The notes: generated from the sequence alone by a model not told the origin. A stretch of DNA of 23,354 bases from CAYLUN01 sp964386865 (GCA_964386865.1 CAYLUN010000083.1:1-23354), one strand, 5' to 3'; shown: positions 1-7,522, counted from the stretch's first letter. Translations and numbers: made by a program.

Positions 1-398
1 GGGAAGCCCTCGATGAAGACGCCGCTGTTGCCGCGGCCCTGGCCGTTGCCCTTGACTTCGGCGGGCGTGGCCCACTCGATGTGCAGGCGCCCCGATGTAA
101 TCACGGGCTCGCGCGTGCAGAGCATGCCGGTCTTCGGCACAACTTCTAGGTAGCCGCCCTCGACTTTCCACTTGGCCGTATCATCCGTGGCAGGCTGCTT
201 GGCTTTCGCCTCCTGCTTCCACCCGGAGGCGTCCTTGCCGTCGAACAGAACGACGGCGCCTGGCGGCGGCGGCACGAGCGAGCCGTCGTACGCGGGCTCG
301 GCGACCGCCGGCTCCGTCCAGGCGACCTTGTTGGTATCCGCCGCGAGCAGGGCGGCGGGGAGGAGGGCGAGAAGGCGGAGAACGTGTCTCATGTTCAT
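1..398 (-). CDS. DUF1080 / 3-keto-disaccharide hydrolase domain protein, N-terminal part
   Basis: Only the first 132 codons are inside the window; the gene runs off the left edge. The ATG at 398 is preferred over the in-frame ATG at 392 because AAGGA (404-408) lies 5 nt upstream of it. A short secretion signal (roughly residues 1-20, ending LLAA) is followed by the pattern of the DUF1080 family (PF06439): a VVLFDGKDASGW segment near residue 50, a W-K-V-EGG-YLEV segment, and a GNSGVFIEGF segment at the edge. Members are secreted or periplasmic beta-sandwich proteins; some cleave 3-keto-glycosides. The gene follows three sulfatase genes on the same strand, 94 bp after the last stop, so a role in breaking down sulfated glycans is inferred. 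The family assignment is firm; the substrate is unknown. Confidence 0.85.
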   Translation of the reverse strand, partial: MNMRHVLRLLALLPAALLAADTNKVAWTEPAVAEPAYDGSLVPPPPGAVVLFDGKDASGWKQEAKAKQPATDDTAKWKVEGGYLEVVPKTGMLCTREPVITSGRLHIEWATPAEVKGNGQGRGNSGVFIEGF

Positions 399-457
399 GT
401 GTATCCTTTTGTTGTGCCTGTTTGTCGGACGTTTTGAGCTGCGCACTAGAAGCGGCG

Positions 458-483
458 CCCCGCCGCTTTCTGACGCGGCGGGG
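458..483 (-). terminator. Strong intergenic hairpin between sulfatase and DUF1080 gene
   Basis: A perfect 9-bp inverted repeat (CCCCGCCGC at 458-466, GCGGCGGGG at 475-483) encloses an 8-nt loop, 9 nt after the stop codon of the upstream sulfatase. There is no T-run after the stem on the minus strand, so it is not a standard intrinsic terminator. It could be an attenuator or 3'-end stabiliser that separates expression of the two genes. Confidence 0.4.
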
Positions 484-492
484 GCGACGCAT

Positions 493-1875
493 CTACGAGC
501 CCGAGCGGTTCGCTTTGGGCTTGCCACCCGGCTTGGCCGACATCGGCCAGTTCGGGTCGTCGACGCGGGCCTGCCGCATCAGCGACTCCGCCTGGGTGAC
601 GAGCGCCGGGCGCTGCTCGGCGAGGTTGTTCTTCTCGCCCGGATCCTTGGAGAGATCGTAGAGCTCGATGGCCGCGGCGGGCCCGTTGCGCACGGCCTTC
701 CAGTCGCCGAAGCGGATCGCCTGGATGGGCCTGCCCTCGTGCAGCTCCCAGTAGAAGTACTCGCGCTCCGGGGCTGAGCCGCCTTTGAGGAATGGGACGA
801 GCGAGAGCCCGTCGGGCCTGAACGTGTCAGGCAGCTTCGCGCCCGCCAGCTCGGCGGCCGTCGGCAGGAAGTCCCAGAAGGCCCACGGCTCGCCGCTGAC
901 GCGGCCGGCGGGCACGACGCCCGGCCAGCGCGCCAGCGCGGCTTGGCGCAGGCCGCCCTCGTACATGGAGCGCTTGAAGCCGCGGAGCGCGCCGCCCATG
1001 GACTGGTCGAAGCGTTTGCCAAGCGGCGTGTCGGCGCCGAACGAGGAGCCGTTGTCGCCCGCGAAGAGCACCAGTGTCTTCTCGTCGACCTTTAGCTCCT
1101 TGAGCAGCGCCAGCAGGCGGCCCACGTCCGTGTCGAGGCGCGTCACCATCGCCGCGTAGGCCTTTTCTTTCTCCGTCCACGGTGTGTCCGCGTAGAGGCC
1201 CACGTCGTCGATCTCGTAGCTGCCGTGCGGCAGCGTGACCGCGAAGAACAGGAAGAACGGCCCGCCTTTCTGCGCGCGCACCCAGCGCAGCATGTCGTCG
1301 GCGATCAGGTTCTGCGCGTAGGTTTTCTTGGCCCCCTTCGCGTTTTCAGGGAGCTCGATGCGGGCGGCGTCGCTGTACAGGTGGTCGGGGAAGTAGCTGT
1401 GCGCATGGCGCTGGCAGTTGTAGCCGTAGAAGTGGTCGAAGCCTTTCTTGAGCGGGCTGCCGGTCGTGTCGAACATGCCCATGCCCCACTTGCCGACGCA
1501 GGCGGTGGCGTAGCCGGCGGACTTGAGGATCTGGGCCACGGTGACGGTCTTCTCGGGCAGCGGGAACTGGCCGGCCCCCGTTGCGATCTCGCGGTTCGCC
1601 CGCACGGGCGAGTGGCCCATGTGCAGGCCGGTCATCAGTGACGTGCGCGACGGCGCGCAAACGGTGGTGCCGGAGTAGGCCTGCGTGTAGCGCGTGCCTT
1701 CGGCGGCCATGCGGTCGAGGTTCGGCGTCTGGATGAGCGTCTGGCCGTAGCAGCCGAGGTCGCCCTGGGCGAGGTCGTCCGCAAGGATGAACACGATGTT
1801 GGGCTTCTCGGCGGCGGCCGACGCCGCCGCCAGGGCAAGGGCTGCGAGGGTGCGGAAGAGGGGCTTTCGCGTCAT
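493..1875 (-). CDS. Secreted sulfatase (arylsulfatase family S1), CAPSR type
   Basis: 460 residues. A signal peptide (about 1-22) leads into the sulfatase fold. KPNIVFILADDL carries the metal-binding Asp pair (D33, D34). C73-A-P-S-R is the site where Cys is converted to formylglycine. GKWGMG follows at about residue 127, and a GDNGSS metal-binding segment and a YEGGLR segment come later. Length and motif order match type I sulfatases (PF00884), which hydrolyse sulfate esters. The ATG is preceded by GGAG (1883-1886), 7 nt upstream. It is third of three consecutive sulfatases, 36 bp after the preceding stop, and precedes a DUF1080 gene, so sulfated-polysaccharide breakdown in the periplasm or outside the cell is likely. 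It is diverged from the other two sulfatases, which carry CxPCR, so it probably acts on a different linkage. The substrate cannot be read from sequence. Confidence 0.93.
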   Translation of the reverse strand: MTRKPLFRTLAALALAAASAAAEKPNIVFILADDLAQGDLGCYGQTLIQTPNLDRMAAEGTRYTQAYSGTTVCAPSRTSLMTGLHMGHSPVRANREIATGAGQFPLPEKTVTVAQILKSAGYATACVGKWGMGMFDTTGSPLKKGFDHFYGYNCQRHAHSYFPDHLYSDAARIELPENAKGAKKTYAQNLIADDMLRWVRAQKGGPFFLFFAVTLPHGSYEIDDVGLYADTPWTEKEKAYAAMVTRLDTDVGRLLALLKELKVDEKTLVLFAGDNGSSFGADTPLGKRFDQSMGGALRGFKRSMYEGGLRQAALARWPGVVPAGRVSGEPWAFWDFLPTAAELAGAKLPDTFRPDGLSLVPFLKGGSAPEREYFYWELHEGRPIQAIRFGDWKAVRNGPAAAIELYDLSKDPGEKNNLAEQRPALVTQAESLMRQARVDDPNWPMSAKPGGKPKANRSGS

Positions 1876-1911
1876 GGTCGGTCTCCGGGTTCTGTCCTGC
1901 GGCCTCGAGGC

Positions 1912-3405
1912 CTATTTGCCCTCTTTGGCCCACTGCTTCATCAGCGCGATGTTTTTCTGAACCGCGGGGTTGCCTTTGCCGACGTAGACGGCCATGTCGC
2001 TGTCGTACATCGCCTCGGGCTCGGGGCCGCGGTCGCGGGTCTCGGCCATCCAGACGTCGAGGCGCGTGCGGAGCGACTCCAGCGTCTCGCGATGGGCGGG
2101 GTCGGCCGCCAGGTTGTTGGTCTGGCAGCGATCCTCGGTCCACGCGTAGAGCTCCTCGGGTGGTCGCGTCGGCGCGAAGAGCAGCCGCTCGGCGAGCCCG
2201 TCCAGCTTGCCTTCCTCGTGTAAGGCGCGCAGCGTCTTGATGATCGACTTGCCGTCCTTGTAGGCGTTCGGCTGCAGGTGCGGGCGCTGCGGGTAGAAGT
2301 TGCGGATGTAGAGGAAGCGGTCGGTGCGCACGCTGCGCAGGCGCTCGACGGTCTCGTCGCACCGGTCGCGGGCCGCGAAGGCGGCGTCGCGCGGCGTGTA
2401 GCCGGTGGCGAAGAGGTTTCGCCCCTGCATGGTCGAGGGGATCGGGAGCCCGGCGGCAGCCAGCGAGAGCGGGGCCATGTCGATGTGTTCGACGAGGTCG
2501 CCGCGCACGGCGCCGCGCGGGACGCCGGCGCCGCGCACGATGAAGGGCGTCTGCGTGCCCTCGTCGTAGAGGAACTGCTTGCCGCGGGCGTGGCTGATGC
2601 CGTTGTCGGTCATGAGGATGATGAGCGTCTGGTCGAGGAGCCCCTCCTGTTCGAGGCGCTCGAGGACTTGGCCCACGTGGCGGTCGGTGAGCCGCACCGC
2701 GTCGAGGTAAGCGGCCCAGTCGCGCAGCAGCACCGGGTCGCGCGGATAGTAGGGCGGGAGCGTGACGTCTTCGGGCTTCACCGCAGAGCCGAAGGCCTCG
2801 CGCGCCTGCTCGGAGAGCTTCTGGGCGCTCGCGTCGGTGCCGCCGCGCAGCTTGCCGCCCGCGAGCTGGACCTGCATGAAGAAGGGCTGGCCCGGCCTGC
2901 GGCCGGCCCAGTCGCTGGCGTCGTAGACGGCTTCGTCCCACTCGAAGTTGTAATCGGTCTTGCCCAGCGCGCGCCGGGCCTTGCCTTTCTTGGCGTTGGG
3001 CTGCCCCTCGGCCAGGCCGCTGCCGATGCAGGTGTAGTAGCCTGCTTTCTGGAAAAGCGCGGGGAGCGGCTGCACGCCGTCGGGCAGGCGGATCTTCTCC
3101 GCGCCGCGCCCGCTGCGGTGGTGGTGCGAGCCGAGCGTGGTCTGGTACATGCCCGTGATGAGCGCGGAGCGGCAGGGCGAGCAGACCGGCGCGGTGACGT
3201 AGGCGTGCGTGAAGCGCGTGCCCTCGGCGGCCAGCCGGTCCACGCTTGGCGTCTGGATCGCGCGCTCCCCGTAGCAGGAGAAGTGGGCCGACATGTCGTC
3301 GATCACGAACCAGAGGATGTTGGGCCGGGCCGCCTCCGCTGCAGGCGCGAGCCGGACGCAGAGGCAGGCGAGCGCGGAGGCGAGGCCGAGCGCGGTGACG
3401 TTCAT
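1912..3405 (-). CDS. Secreted sulfatase (family S1), CSPCR type
   Basis: 497 residues with a signal peptide (about 1-25). PNILWFVIDDM gives the Asp pair (D36, D37). C75-S-P-C-R79 is the formylglycine motif, with Cys in place of the usual Ser at the fourth position. MTDNGISHARGK supplies the later Asp/Asn metal ligands. The C-terminal half contains a DRFLYIRNFYPQRP segment, a pattern typical of heparan-N-sulfatase-like bacterial sulfatases and shared with the neighbouring sulfatase upstream. Its ATG overlaps the stop codon of that gene by 4 bp (ATGA), and the nearest AGGA lies about 12 nt away, so translation probably depends on coupling. The family is certain; N- versus O-sulfatase activity is not decided by sequence. 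Confidence 0.92.
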   Translation of the reverse strand: MNVTALGLASALACLCVRLAPAAEAARPNILWFVIDDMSAHFSCYGERAIQTPSVDRLAAEGTRFTHAYVTAPVCSPCRSALITGMYQTTLGSHHHRSGRGAEKIRLPDGVQPLPALFQKAGYYTCIGSGLAEGQPNAKKGKARRALGKTDYNFEWDEAVYDASDWAGRRPGQPFFMQVQLAGGKLRGGTDASAQKLSEQAREAFGSAVKPEDVTLPPYYPRDPVLLRDWAAYLDAVRLTDRHVGQVLERLEQEGLLDQTLIILMTDNGISHARGKQFLYDEGTQTPFIVRGAGVPRGAVRGDLVEHIDMAPLSLAAAGLPIPSTMQGRNLFATGYTPRDAAFAARDRCDETVERLRSVRTDRFLYIRNFYPQRPHLQPNAYKDGKSIIKTLRALHEEGKLDGLAERLLFAPTRPPEELYAWTEDRCQTNNLAADPAHRETLESLRTRLDVWMAETRDRGPEPEAMYDSDMAVYVGKGNPAVQKNIALMKQWAKEGK

Positions 3406-5033
3406 TTGCGTTTCTTATCCTTCTTTTCCAGCGGGTCGGTGTAGGGCGAGTGCTCGAACGGAATCGGATCGGCGCAGATGCGCGGGTCGCCCGCGGCGCG
3501 CAGGCGGGCGATCAGCTCGGCGCCGAGCCGGGCCGCGTGCGTGGCATAGGCGGGGTCGCCCGCGAGGTTGTGCGTCTGGAAGCGGTCGGCCCGCAGGTCG
3601 TAGAGCTCTTCGGCCGGGCGCTTGCCGAAGGCGCGGTCGTAGTACCACTTCCACTCGACGGAGTCGCGGTTGAGGACGAGCCAGGCCTTGGTGGGGCTGG
3701 CGTCCATATCGGCGAACGCGTAGTGGGTGTTGTGCTCCAGGAGCTTGGCGTCGAGGGCCTCGGTCTTGCCATCGGCGGCGGCGGGCGCGCCCATGGGCCA
3801 GCGCTCGGGCGCGAAGTTGCGGATGTACAGGAAGTCCGGCGTGTGGAGCGCGCGCATCGGGTAGGGCAGGTTGCCGTCGCGCGCCTCGGCCACGTGGCGC
3901 TCGCGGCCGGTGATGGCCCACGTGCGAGCGGGGTCGACCTGCCCGGACTTGTCAGAGGCCAGAACCGGCACCAGCGAGCGCGCCGTGACGCCAGCCGGGA
4001 TCTTCACGCCGCCGAGCTCCATGAAGGTCGGGGCGAGGTCGGGCAGGCAGACGAAGTCGTCGACCACGCGGCCGGGCTTGCCCCCTGGCCAGCGGACGAC
4101 GAGCGCGACCGACGTGCCCCGCGAGTAGAGGTTGCACTTGCCGTCCGGCACGCCCGGGAAGCCGTGGTCGCCGCTGACGACCACCACCGTGCGGTCGAGC
4201 TCGCCCGACTCCTCCAGGCGCTTCATCAGGGTGCCGACGCAGGCGTCAACGGACTGGCACTCGCCCAGGTAGTCGGCTGCGTCCTCGCGGGCCTCCGGAA
4301 CGTCGGGCCACGGCATGGGGAGCTTGCCTTTGAGCGCGTCCGGGTCGATGCCCCAGTGCTTCTTGCCGGAGCCCTTGACCCACGCGCGGTGGGTGGTCGT
4401 CGGGCCGAAGAAGTAGAGCCACGGCTGGCCGGGCTTGCGGGCGGCGAGGAAGTCGTCGAAGTTCTGCCGCACCTGCCCGAGGATCTCCTGGCGAGCGGCC
4501 TCGACGGTGAGGCCGGCGGCCAGGCGCGACTCGGTTTCCTCCGAGAAATTGTTCGGGGCTCGCCCGGCCTTTTCGTACGCGTACTGCTGGCCGCCGAAGG
4601 GCGCGTCGGCCGGCGAGCCGGGGCTCCAAACCTTGTAGCTCTTACCGATGTGGTAGCCCGCGTCGCGCAGGAGCAGAGGGAAGCTCGGAATCGCAGGGTC
4701 CCACTCGGCGCCGTTCAGGATGGCGCCGCGCCCGGTGTTGAAGAAGTAGCGTCCGGACATCAGCGAGCTGCGGCACGGGGTGCAGCTCGGCGAATTGACG
4801 AAGGCGTTGCGGAACAGGGTGCCCTCTTTGGCCAGGCGGTCTACGTTAGGCGTCTTGATCACGGTGTTGAAAAAGGAGAGCGGGTCAACCTCGGCATATA
4901 CGCTGGCGTAGCGGCCCCAGTCGTCGGCGAACACAAACAGGATGTTGGGCTTGACAGGCACGGTGCCGGCGCGGGCGCCCAGCAAAGCGGAAGCGATTCC
5001 GACGCTTACAAGGATGCGCTGCAGAGATCCCAT
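3402..5033 (-). CDS. Secreted sulfatase (family S1), CTPCR type, first gene of sulfatase cluster
   Basis: 543 residues from the ATG at 5033. A TTG eight codons upstream is also in frame, but the ATG is preferred: it begins a normal signal peptide (about 1-22), and a purine run (AAG plus nine Gs) sits 7 nt before it. PNILFVFADDWG holds the metal-binding Asp pair, C84-T-P-C-R88 is the formylglycine motif, and VVVSGDHGFPG follows later. A second DFLYIRNFAPERWP segment resembles the next sulfatase. The pattern fits heparan-N-sulfatase-like S1 enzymes. The tail is very basic (EKKDKKRK). The preceding gene, an RsmC-like methyltransferase, ends 91 bp upstream, so this gene probably starts its own transcription unit for the cluster of three sulfatases and DUF1080. 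Confidence 0.92.
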   Translation of the reverse strand: MGSLQRILVSVGIASALLGARAGTVPVKPNILFVFADDWGRYASVYAEVDPLSFFNTVIKTPNVDRLAKEGTLFRNAFVNSPSCTPCRSSLMSGRYFFNTGRGAILNGAEWDPAIPSFPLLLRDAGYHIGKSYKVWSPGSPADAPFGGQQYAYEKAGRAPNNFSEETESRLAAGLTVEAARQEILGQVRQNFDDFLAARKPGQPWLYFFGPTTTHRAWVKGSGKKHWGIDPDALKGKLPMPWPDVPEAREDAADYLGECQSVDACVGTLMKRLEESGELDRTVVVVSGDHGFPGVPDGKCNLYSRGTSVALVVRWPGGKPGRVVDDFVCLPDLAPTFMELGGVKIPAGVTARSLVPVLASDKSGQVDPARTWAITGRERHVAEARDGNLPYPMRALHTPDFLYIRNFAPERWPMGAPAAADGKTEALDAKLLEHNTHYAFADMDASPTKAWLVLNRDSVEWKWYYDRAFGKRPAEELYDLRADRFQTHNLAGDPAYATHAARLGAELIARLRAAGDPRICADPIPFEHSPYTDPLEKKDKKRK

Positions 5034-5040
5034 GGCGAAG

Positions 5041-5049
5041 CCCCCCCCC
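5041..5049 (-). promoter_or_regulatory. G9 homopolymer acting as ribosome-binding region
   Basis: Nine consecutive Gs in the sense strand, preceded by AAG and ending 7 nt before the sulfatase ATG at 5033, form the only Shine-Dalgarno-like sequence for this gene. Homopolymers of this length can slip during replication, so length changes here would move the ribosome-binding site relative to the ATG. This effect is inferred. Confidence 0.45.
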
Positions 5050-5065
5050 TTATACAAACAGACAC

Positions 5066-5092
5066 TTTGTAGAAATAACGTGCGAGGCGCAA
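5066..5092 (-). promoter_or_regulatory. Possible promoter of the sulfatase cluster
   Basis: The 91-bp gap upstream of the first sulfatase is distinctly AT-richer than its surroundings. On the minus strand it contains TTGCGC (5087-5092) and TACAAA (5066-5071) separated by 15 bp, a weak sigma70-like arrangement with a short spacer. The position is right for the cluster, but the match is poor. Confidence 0.25.
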
Positions 5093-5124
5093 GTTAATTG
5101 CCTGTCCGCCGCCACTTTCTTGCG

Positions 5125-6351
5125 TTAGCGCACCGCCCGCACAACGCCGTACCCGCGCCGCGGCGTGACCTCGGCGTGGCCGAAGCGCTCCGCGACGAGC
5201 GCCTCCAGCTCGCGCGTCGACTTTGCGACGAGGTGACACGCGCCGCCGCGCGTCAGGGCGGCGTACGCGGTGTCGATGAAAAGCTGGGCGATGCGGAAAT
5301 CGGAGTAATACGGCGGGTTTCCGGCTGCCAGGTCGAAGCCCGTCTCAGAGACGCCCGTGTCGGACAGGTGGAGCGTGTGCCCGTCCAGGCCCAGCGCGAC
5401 TAGGTTCCGGTGTGTGGCCGCAAGGGCGCGGGCGTGCGAGTCGACGAAGGTCACGCGGGTCTCCGGCTGAGACGTGGCCAGCAGCAGGCCGACCAGCCCG
5501 CAGCCGCACCCCATGTCGAGCACGCGCTGCCCCGGCCGGAGGTCGCGGGCCGTCACCTCGGCGAGCGCGAGGCCGCCGGCGTCGGGCCGCCGGTGGCAGA
5601 AAACGCCGGGCAGCGACAGGAGTTCGAGCGGCGCGCCGCCCGGCAGCGAGGCCGCGAAGCGGGCGCTGAAGTCGCGCGGCTTGGCGAGTGGAGCACGCGT
5701 GGTGGCCGTCGCGCAGAAAAGGCCCGGCCGGTCGAGATGGATCGAGAGCTTCCCGAAGAGGGCCCTGAACTGCTTGAGTATCGGGCCGCTGTCGGCCTCG
5801 CAGGCGAGGACGCAGGTACCGCCGGGCGCCAGGCTCTGGTGGATTTCCTCCAGCTGGTCGAGGATCAGCTCGCCGGTCATGGTGCCGGGCGTGGCCATGA
5901 GGAGCGCGGCGTCGTAGGGGCCGGGCGGGATGGACGAGGTGCAGGCGACGGAGACGGGTGATGGCTGTAGGCTGTGGGCGGTAGGCTGAGGGCGGTAGGC
6001 TGAGGGCTGTAGGTCTGGGGGAACGGAGACGAAGGGGTCGTGGAGCAAGGCGGGGGCCGCGCCGTTGGCGGAGAGGTTGCGGTGGATGGCGCGGGCGTGG
6101 TGGAGGTCGAAGGCATGGCAGGTGATCCGGCAGCCGGGGTGGCGGGCCGCCGCGATGAGGGCGGCGGCCCCCGTGCGGTTGCCGGCCACCAGCAGCGAGG
6201 CGGGCGCGGCGGGCAGGCGCGCGAGCCGCTCGATCAGCAAGGTCTCGGTGACGTGCAAGCCGGAGCGCGACAGCACGCGTACGGTGGCGTCGAGGAACAG
6301 CTCGGCTTTTGCCTGCTCGTCGGGCAGGTCGGTGAGGCGGAAGGTGGTCAT
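5125..6351 (-). CDS. RsmC/RlmG-like rRNA (guanine-N2) methyltransferase
   Basis: 408 residues with two MTase-like halves, as in RsmC/RlmG proteins. The N-terminal half is degenerate. The C-terminal half carries the SAM-binding motif VLDMGCGCGLVG (about 278-289) and the catalytic GNPPYYS motif (about 344-350) of N2-guanine methyltransferases. Family members methylate G1207 of 16S rRNA (RsmC) or G1835 of 23S rRNA (RlmG); sequence alone does not decide which, and a divergent relative is possible. Residues about 112-131 (DLQPSAYRPQPT...) are not native-looking: they are encoded by a tandem heptamer array (5960-6015) that appears inserted into the N-terminal half. No good Shine-Dalgarno precedes the ATG; an octamer array lies directly upstream. 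Confidence 0.85.
   Translation of the reverse strand: MTTFRLTDLPDEQAKAELFLDATVRVLSRSGLHVTETLLIERLARLPAAPASLLVAGNRTGAAALIAAARHPGCRITCHAFDLHHARAIHRNLSANGAAPALLHDPFVSVPPDLQPSAYRPQPTAHSLQPSPVSVACTSSIPPGPYDAALLMATPGTMTGELILDQLEEIHQSLAPGGTCVLACEADSGPILKQFRALFGKLSIHLDRPGLFCATATTRAPLAKPRDFSARFAASLPGGAPLELLSLPGVFCHRRPDAGGLALAEVTARDLRPGQRVLDMGCGCGLVGLLLATSQPETRVTFVDSHARALAATHRNLVALGLDGHTLHLSDTGVSETGFDLAAGNPPYYSDFRIAQLFIDTAYAALTRGGACHLVAKSTRELEALVAERFGHAEVTPRRGYGVVRAVR
5960..6015 (-). repeat. Heptamer tandem array inside the methyltransferase gene
   Basis: Eight contiguous 7-bp units on the plus strand: GATGGCT, GTAGGCT, GTGGGCG, GTAGGCT, GAGGGCG, GTAGGCT, GAGGGCT, GTAGGTC. Alternate units are nearly identical, giving a 14-bp super-period. 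In the sense (minus) direction the array has no stop codon in any frame and encodes a Pro/Gln/Ser/Tyr-rich loop. In style it resembles the STRR heptamer repeats described in cyanobacteria, but the sequence is different. Confidence 0.85.
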
Positions 6352-6361
6352 GCGGGGTAAC

Positions 6362-6401
6362 CGGTTCAGCGGTTGGGGAGGTTCGCGGTTCAGCGGTTGG
6401 G
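6362..6401 (-). repeat. Octamer (24-bp period) array between pseudouridine synthase and methyltransferase genes
   Basis: The 16-bp sequence CGGTTCAGCGGTTGGG occurs at 6362-6377 and again at 6386-6401, exactly 24 bp apart. Each 24-bp period consists of three GGTT-bearing octamers (GGTTCAGC, GGTTGGGG, AGGTTCGC). The array fills the 38-bp gap upstream of the methyltransferase and overlaps the last codons of the pseudouridine synthase, whose TGA stop (6390-6392) is part of the repeat. The same family recurs at 16691-16713 and 19385-19470. Confidence 0.85.
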
Positions 6402-7397
6402 ACGGCGGTCAGCGGAGGGGCCGTAGGGGCGGCGCTCCGCCGTCGCCTGTGGGTGGAAGTCGGGTGCCCGTCTGTCCTGACGGGAGGGCCGCCCGTCGTC
6501 GCGCGGGCGGGGAGCTGTTCCTGCTGCCCGCGGGCCGGCCGGACGCCGATCTCTCTCGTCGTGCAAGGAAGGCGGCCTTCCCGACGCCGGCGGGCGGCTG
6601 CGCGGGCCGGAAGAGGGAGGGGAGGCCAGCGGCTTCTTGAGCGAGCGGATCTCGGCTTCGGAGAGTTCGCGCCACTCGCCGGGCTGCATGTTGCAGATCT
6701 TGAGCGGGCCGATGCGCACGCGCGTCAGGTCGAGCACCACGAAGCTGGCCAGCGAGCACATTTTGCGGATCTGGCGGTTGCGTCCCTCGGAGAGAGTGAA
6801 GGCGAGCTTGTGGGTGTGGTCGCGGCCCACCTTCAGGATTTCGACTTCGACGGGCTCGATCACGTAGCCGTCGATCTCCAGGCGGGAACGCAGAATCTCG
6901 ATCTTGCGCTCCTCCATGTGTCCCGCGACCCGCGCGATATAGGTCTTCGTGTGGCCGTAGCGAGGGTGGGTCATCACGTGCGTCAGCTCGCCGTCGTTGG
7001 ACATCAGCAGGAGGCCCTCGCTCTCCTTGTCGAGGCGGCCGACCGGAACCAGCCGCTCCTGTACAAACTGCCGCATGTAGTCGCAGACCGTGTCGCCCTG
7101 CGCGTTGTCCGCGCCGGAGATGAGGCCGCGCGGCTTGTAGAGGAGGATCGTGCGCGCGGTTTCGGTCTCCTTGGGGAGGCGCTCGCCGCGGACGCAGATG
7201 TCGTCCGCGGCCGGGTTCACGCGGAACCCGGGCTCGTAGATGGCCGCGCCGTTGACGGTGACCGCGCCGGTGGCGATCAGGTCGGCGGCGTGGCGGCGCG
7301 AGGCGACGCCGCGGTGGGAGAGCACGTTCTGGAGGCGCTCGCCCGTTTCATTTTTCGGGGCTGTCGGAGGCGGGGTCGGTTTGCTATTCTGATACAT
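6390..7397 (-). CDS. RsuA/RluB/E/F-family rRNA pseudouridine synthase
   Basis: 335 residues. An N-terminal S4 RNA-binding domain (about 18-75, RLQNVLSHRGVASRR) is followed by the catalytic domain with VGRLDKESEGLLL; D123 is the expected catalytic Asp. RNRQIRKMC and the VLDLTRVRIGPLK segment complete the family pattern. The enzyme converts a specific uridine in 16S or 23S rRNA to pseudouridine; RluB-like 23S modification is most likely but unproven. From about residue 265 the protein has a long Arg/Pro-rich disordered tail, common in RluB homologues, whose DNA contains small GC-rich palindromes. The last codons lie in an octamer repeat that supplies the stop. The ATG at 7397 is the only Met before the S4 domain; it lacks a clear Shine-Dalgarno and sits 4 bp from the ATG of a divergent small ORF. 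Confidence 0.9.
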   Translation of the reverse strand: MYQNSKPTPPPTAPKNETGERLQNVLSHRGVASRRHAADLIATGAVTVNGAAIYEPGFRVNPAADDICVRGERLPKETETARTILLYKPRGLISGADNAQGDTVCDYMRQFVQERLVPVGRLDKESEGLLLMSNDGELTHVMTHPRYGHTKTYIARVAGHMEERKIEILRSRLEIDGYVIEPVEVEILKVGRDHTHKLAFTLSEGRNRQIRKMCSLASFVVLDLTRVRIGPLKICNMQPGEWRELSEAEIRSLKKPLASPPSSGPRSRPPASGRPPSLHDERDRRPAGPRAAGTAPRPRDDGRPSRQDRRAPDFHPQATAERRPYGPSADRRPNR

Positions 7398-7401
7398 CGT
7401 T

Positions 7402-7515
7402 ATGGCGCTTTCAGATCGAGATTACATGCGGCCCGGCTTCCGGCCGGGCGCGGCGCGGCCCGGGTGGCTGCAGCGGCTGCGTTTCTGGCTGTGGCGGATT
7501 TTCCGCCGGCGGTAG
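7402..7515 (+). CDS. Small basic protein candidate (37 aa) with SDRDYMR motif
   Basis: This short ORF is not firmly recognised. It encodes 37 residues beginning MALSDRDYMRPG and ending with an aromatic/basic segment (WLQRLRFWLWRIFRRR). An N-terminal DRDYMR motif recalls the start of small rhomboid-like or other short membrane-associated proteins, but that link is from memory. The Trp/Phe/Arg tail could be an amphipathic membrane-binding helix. Against it: no Shine-Dalgarno is visible, its ATG is only 4 bp from the divergent pseudouridine synthase ATG, and it contains a GC hairpin (7431-7449). It would be the only plus-strand gene in the window. Confidence 0.4.
   Translation: MALSDRDYMRPGFRPGAARPGWLQRLRFWLWRIFRRR
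7431..7449. repeat. Perfect 7-bp inverted repeat
   Basis: GCCCGGC (7431-7437) and GCCGGGC (7443-7449) flank a 5-nt loop TTCCG. The repeat lies within the small plus-strand ORF. It could be a REP-like palindrome rather than coding sequence, which lowers confidence in that ORF. Confidence 0.5.
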
Positions 7516-7522
7516 GTGGCGC

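Noticed and set aside
1901..1912. 12-bp palindrome GGCCTCGAGGCC beside a sulfatase stop
   Set aside because: It is short and expected by chance in GC-rich DNA, with no loop or T-run.
1346..2941. 531-codon minus-strand frame spanning two sulfatases
   Set aside because: It is an alternate frame of two genes with intact catalytic motifs; its product is Arg/Pro-rich noise.
2278..3444. 388-codon open frame on the plus strand
   Set aside because: It is antisense to a sulfatase, with Val/Ala/Gly/Arg-rich composition and no domain.
3450..5072. 540-codon open frame on the plus strand
   Set aside because: It is antisense to a clear sulfatase, has no recognisable motif, and is explained by high GC content at third codon positions.
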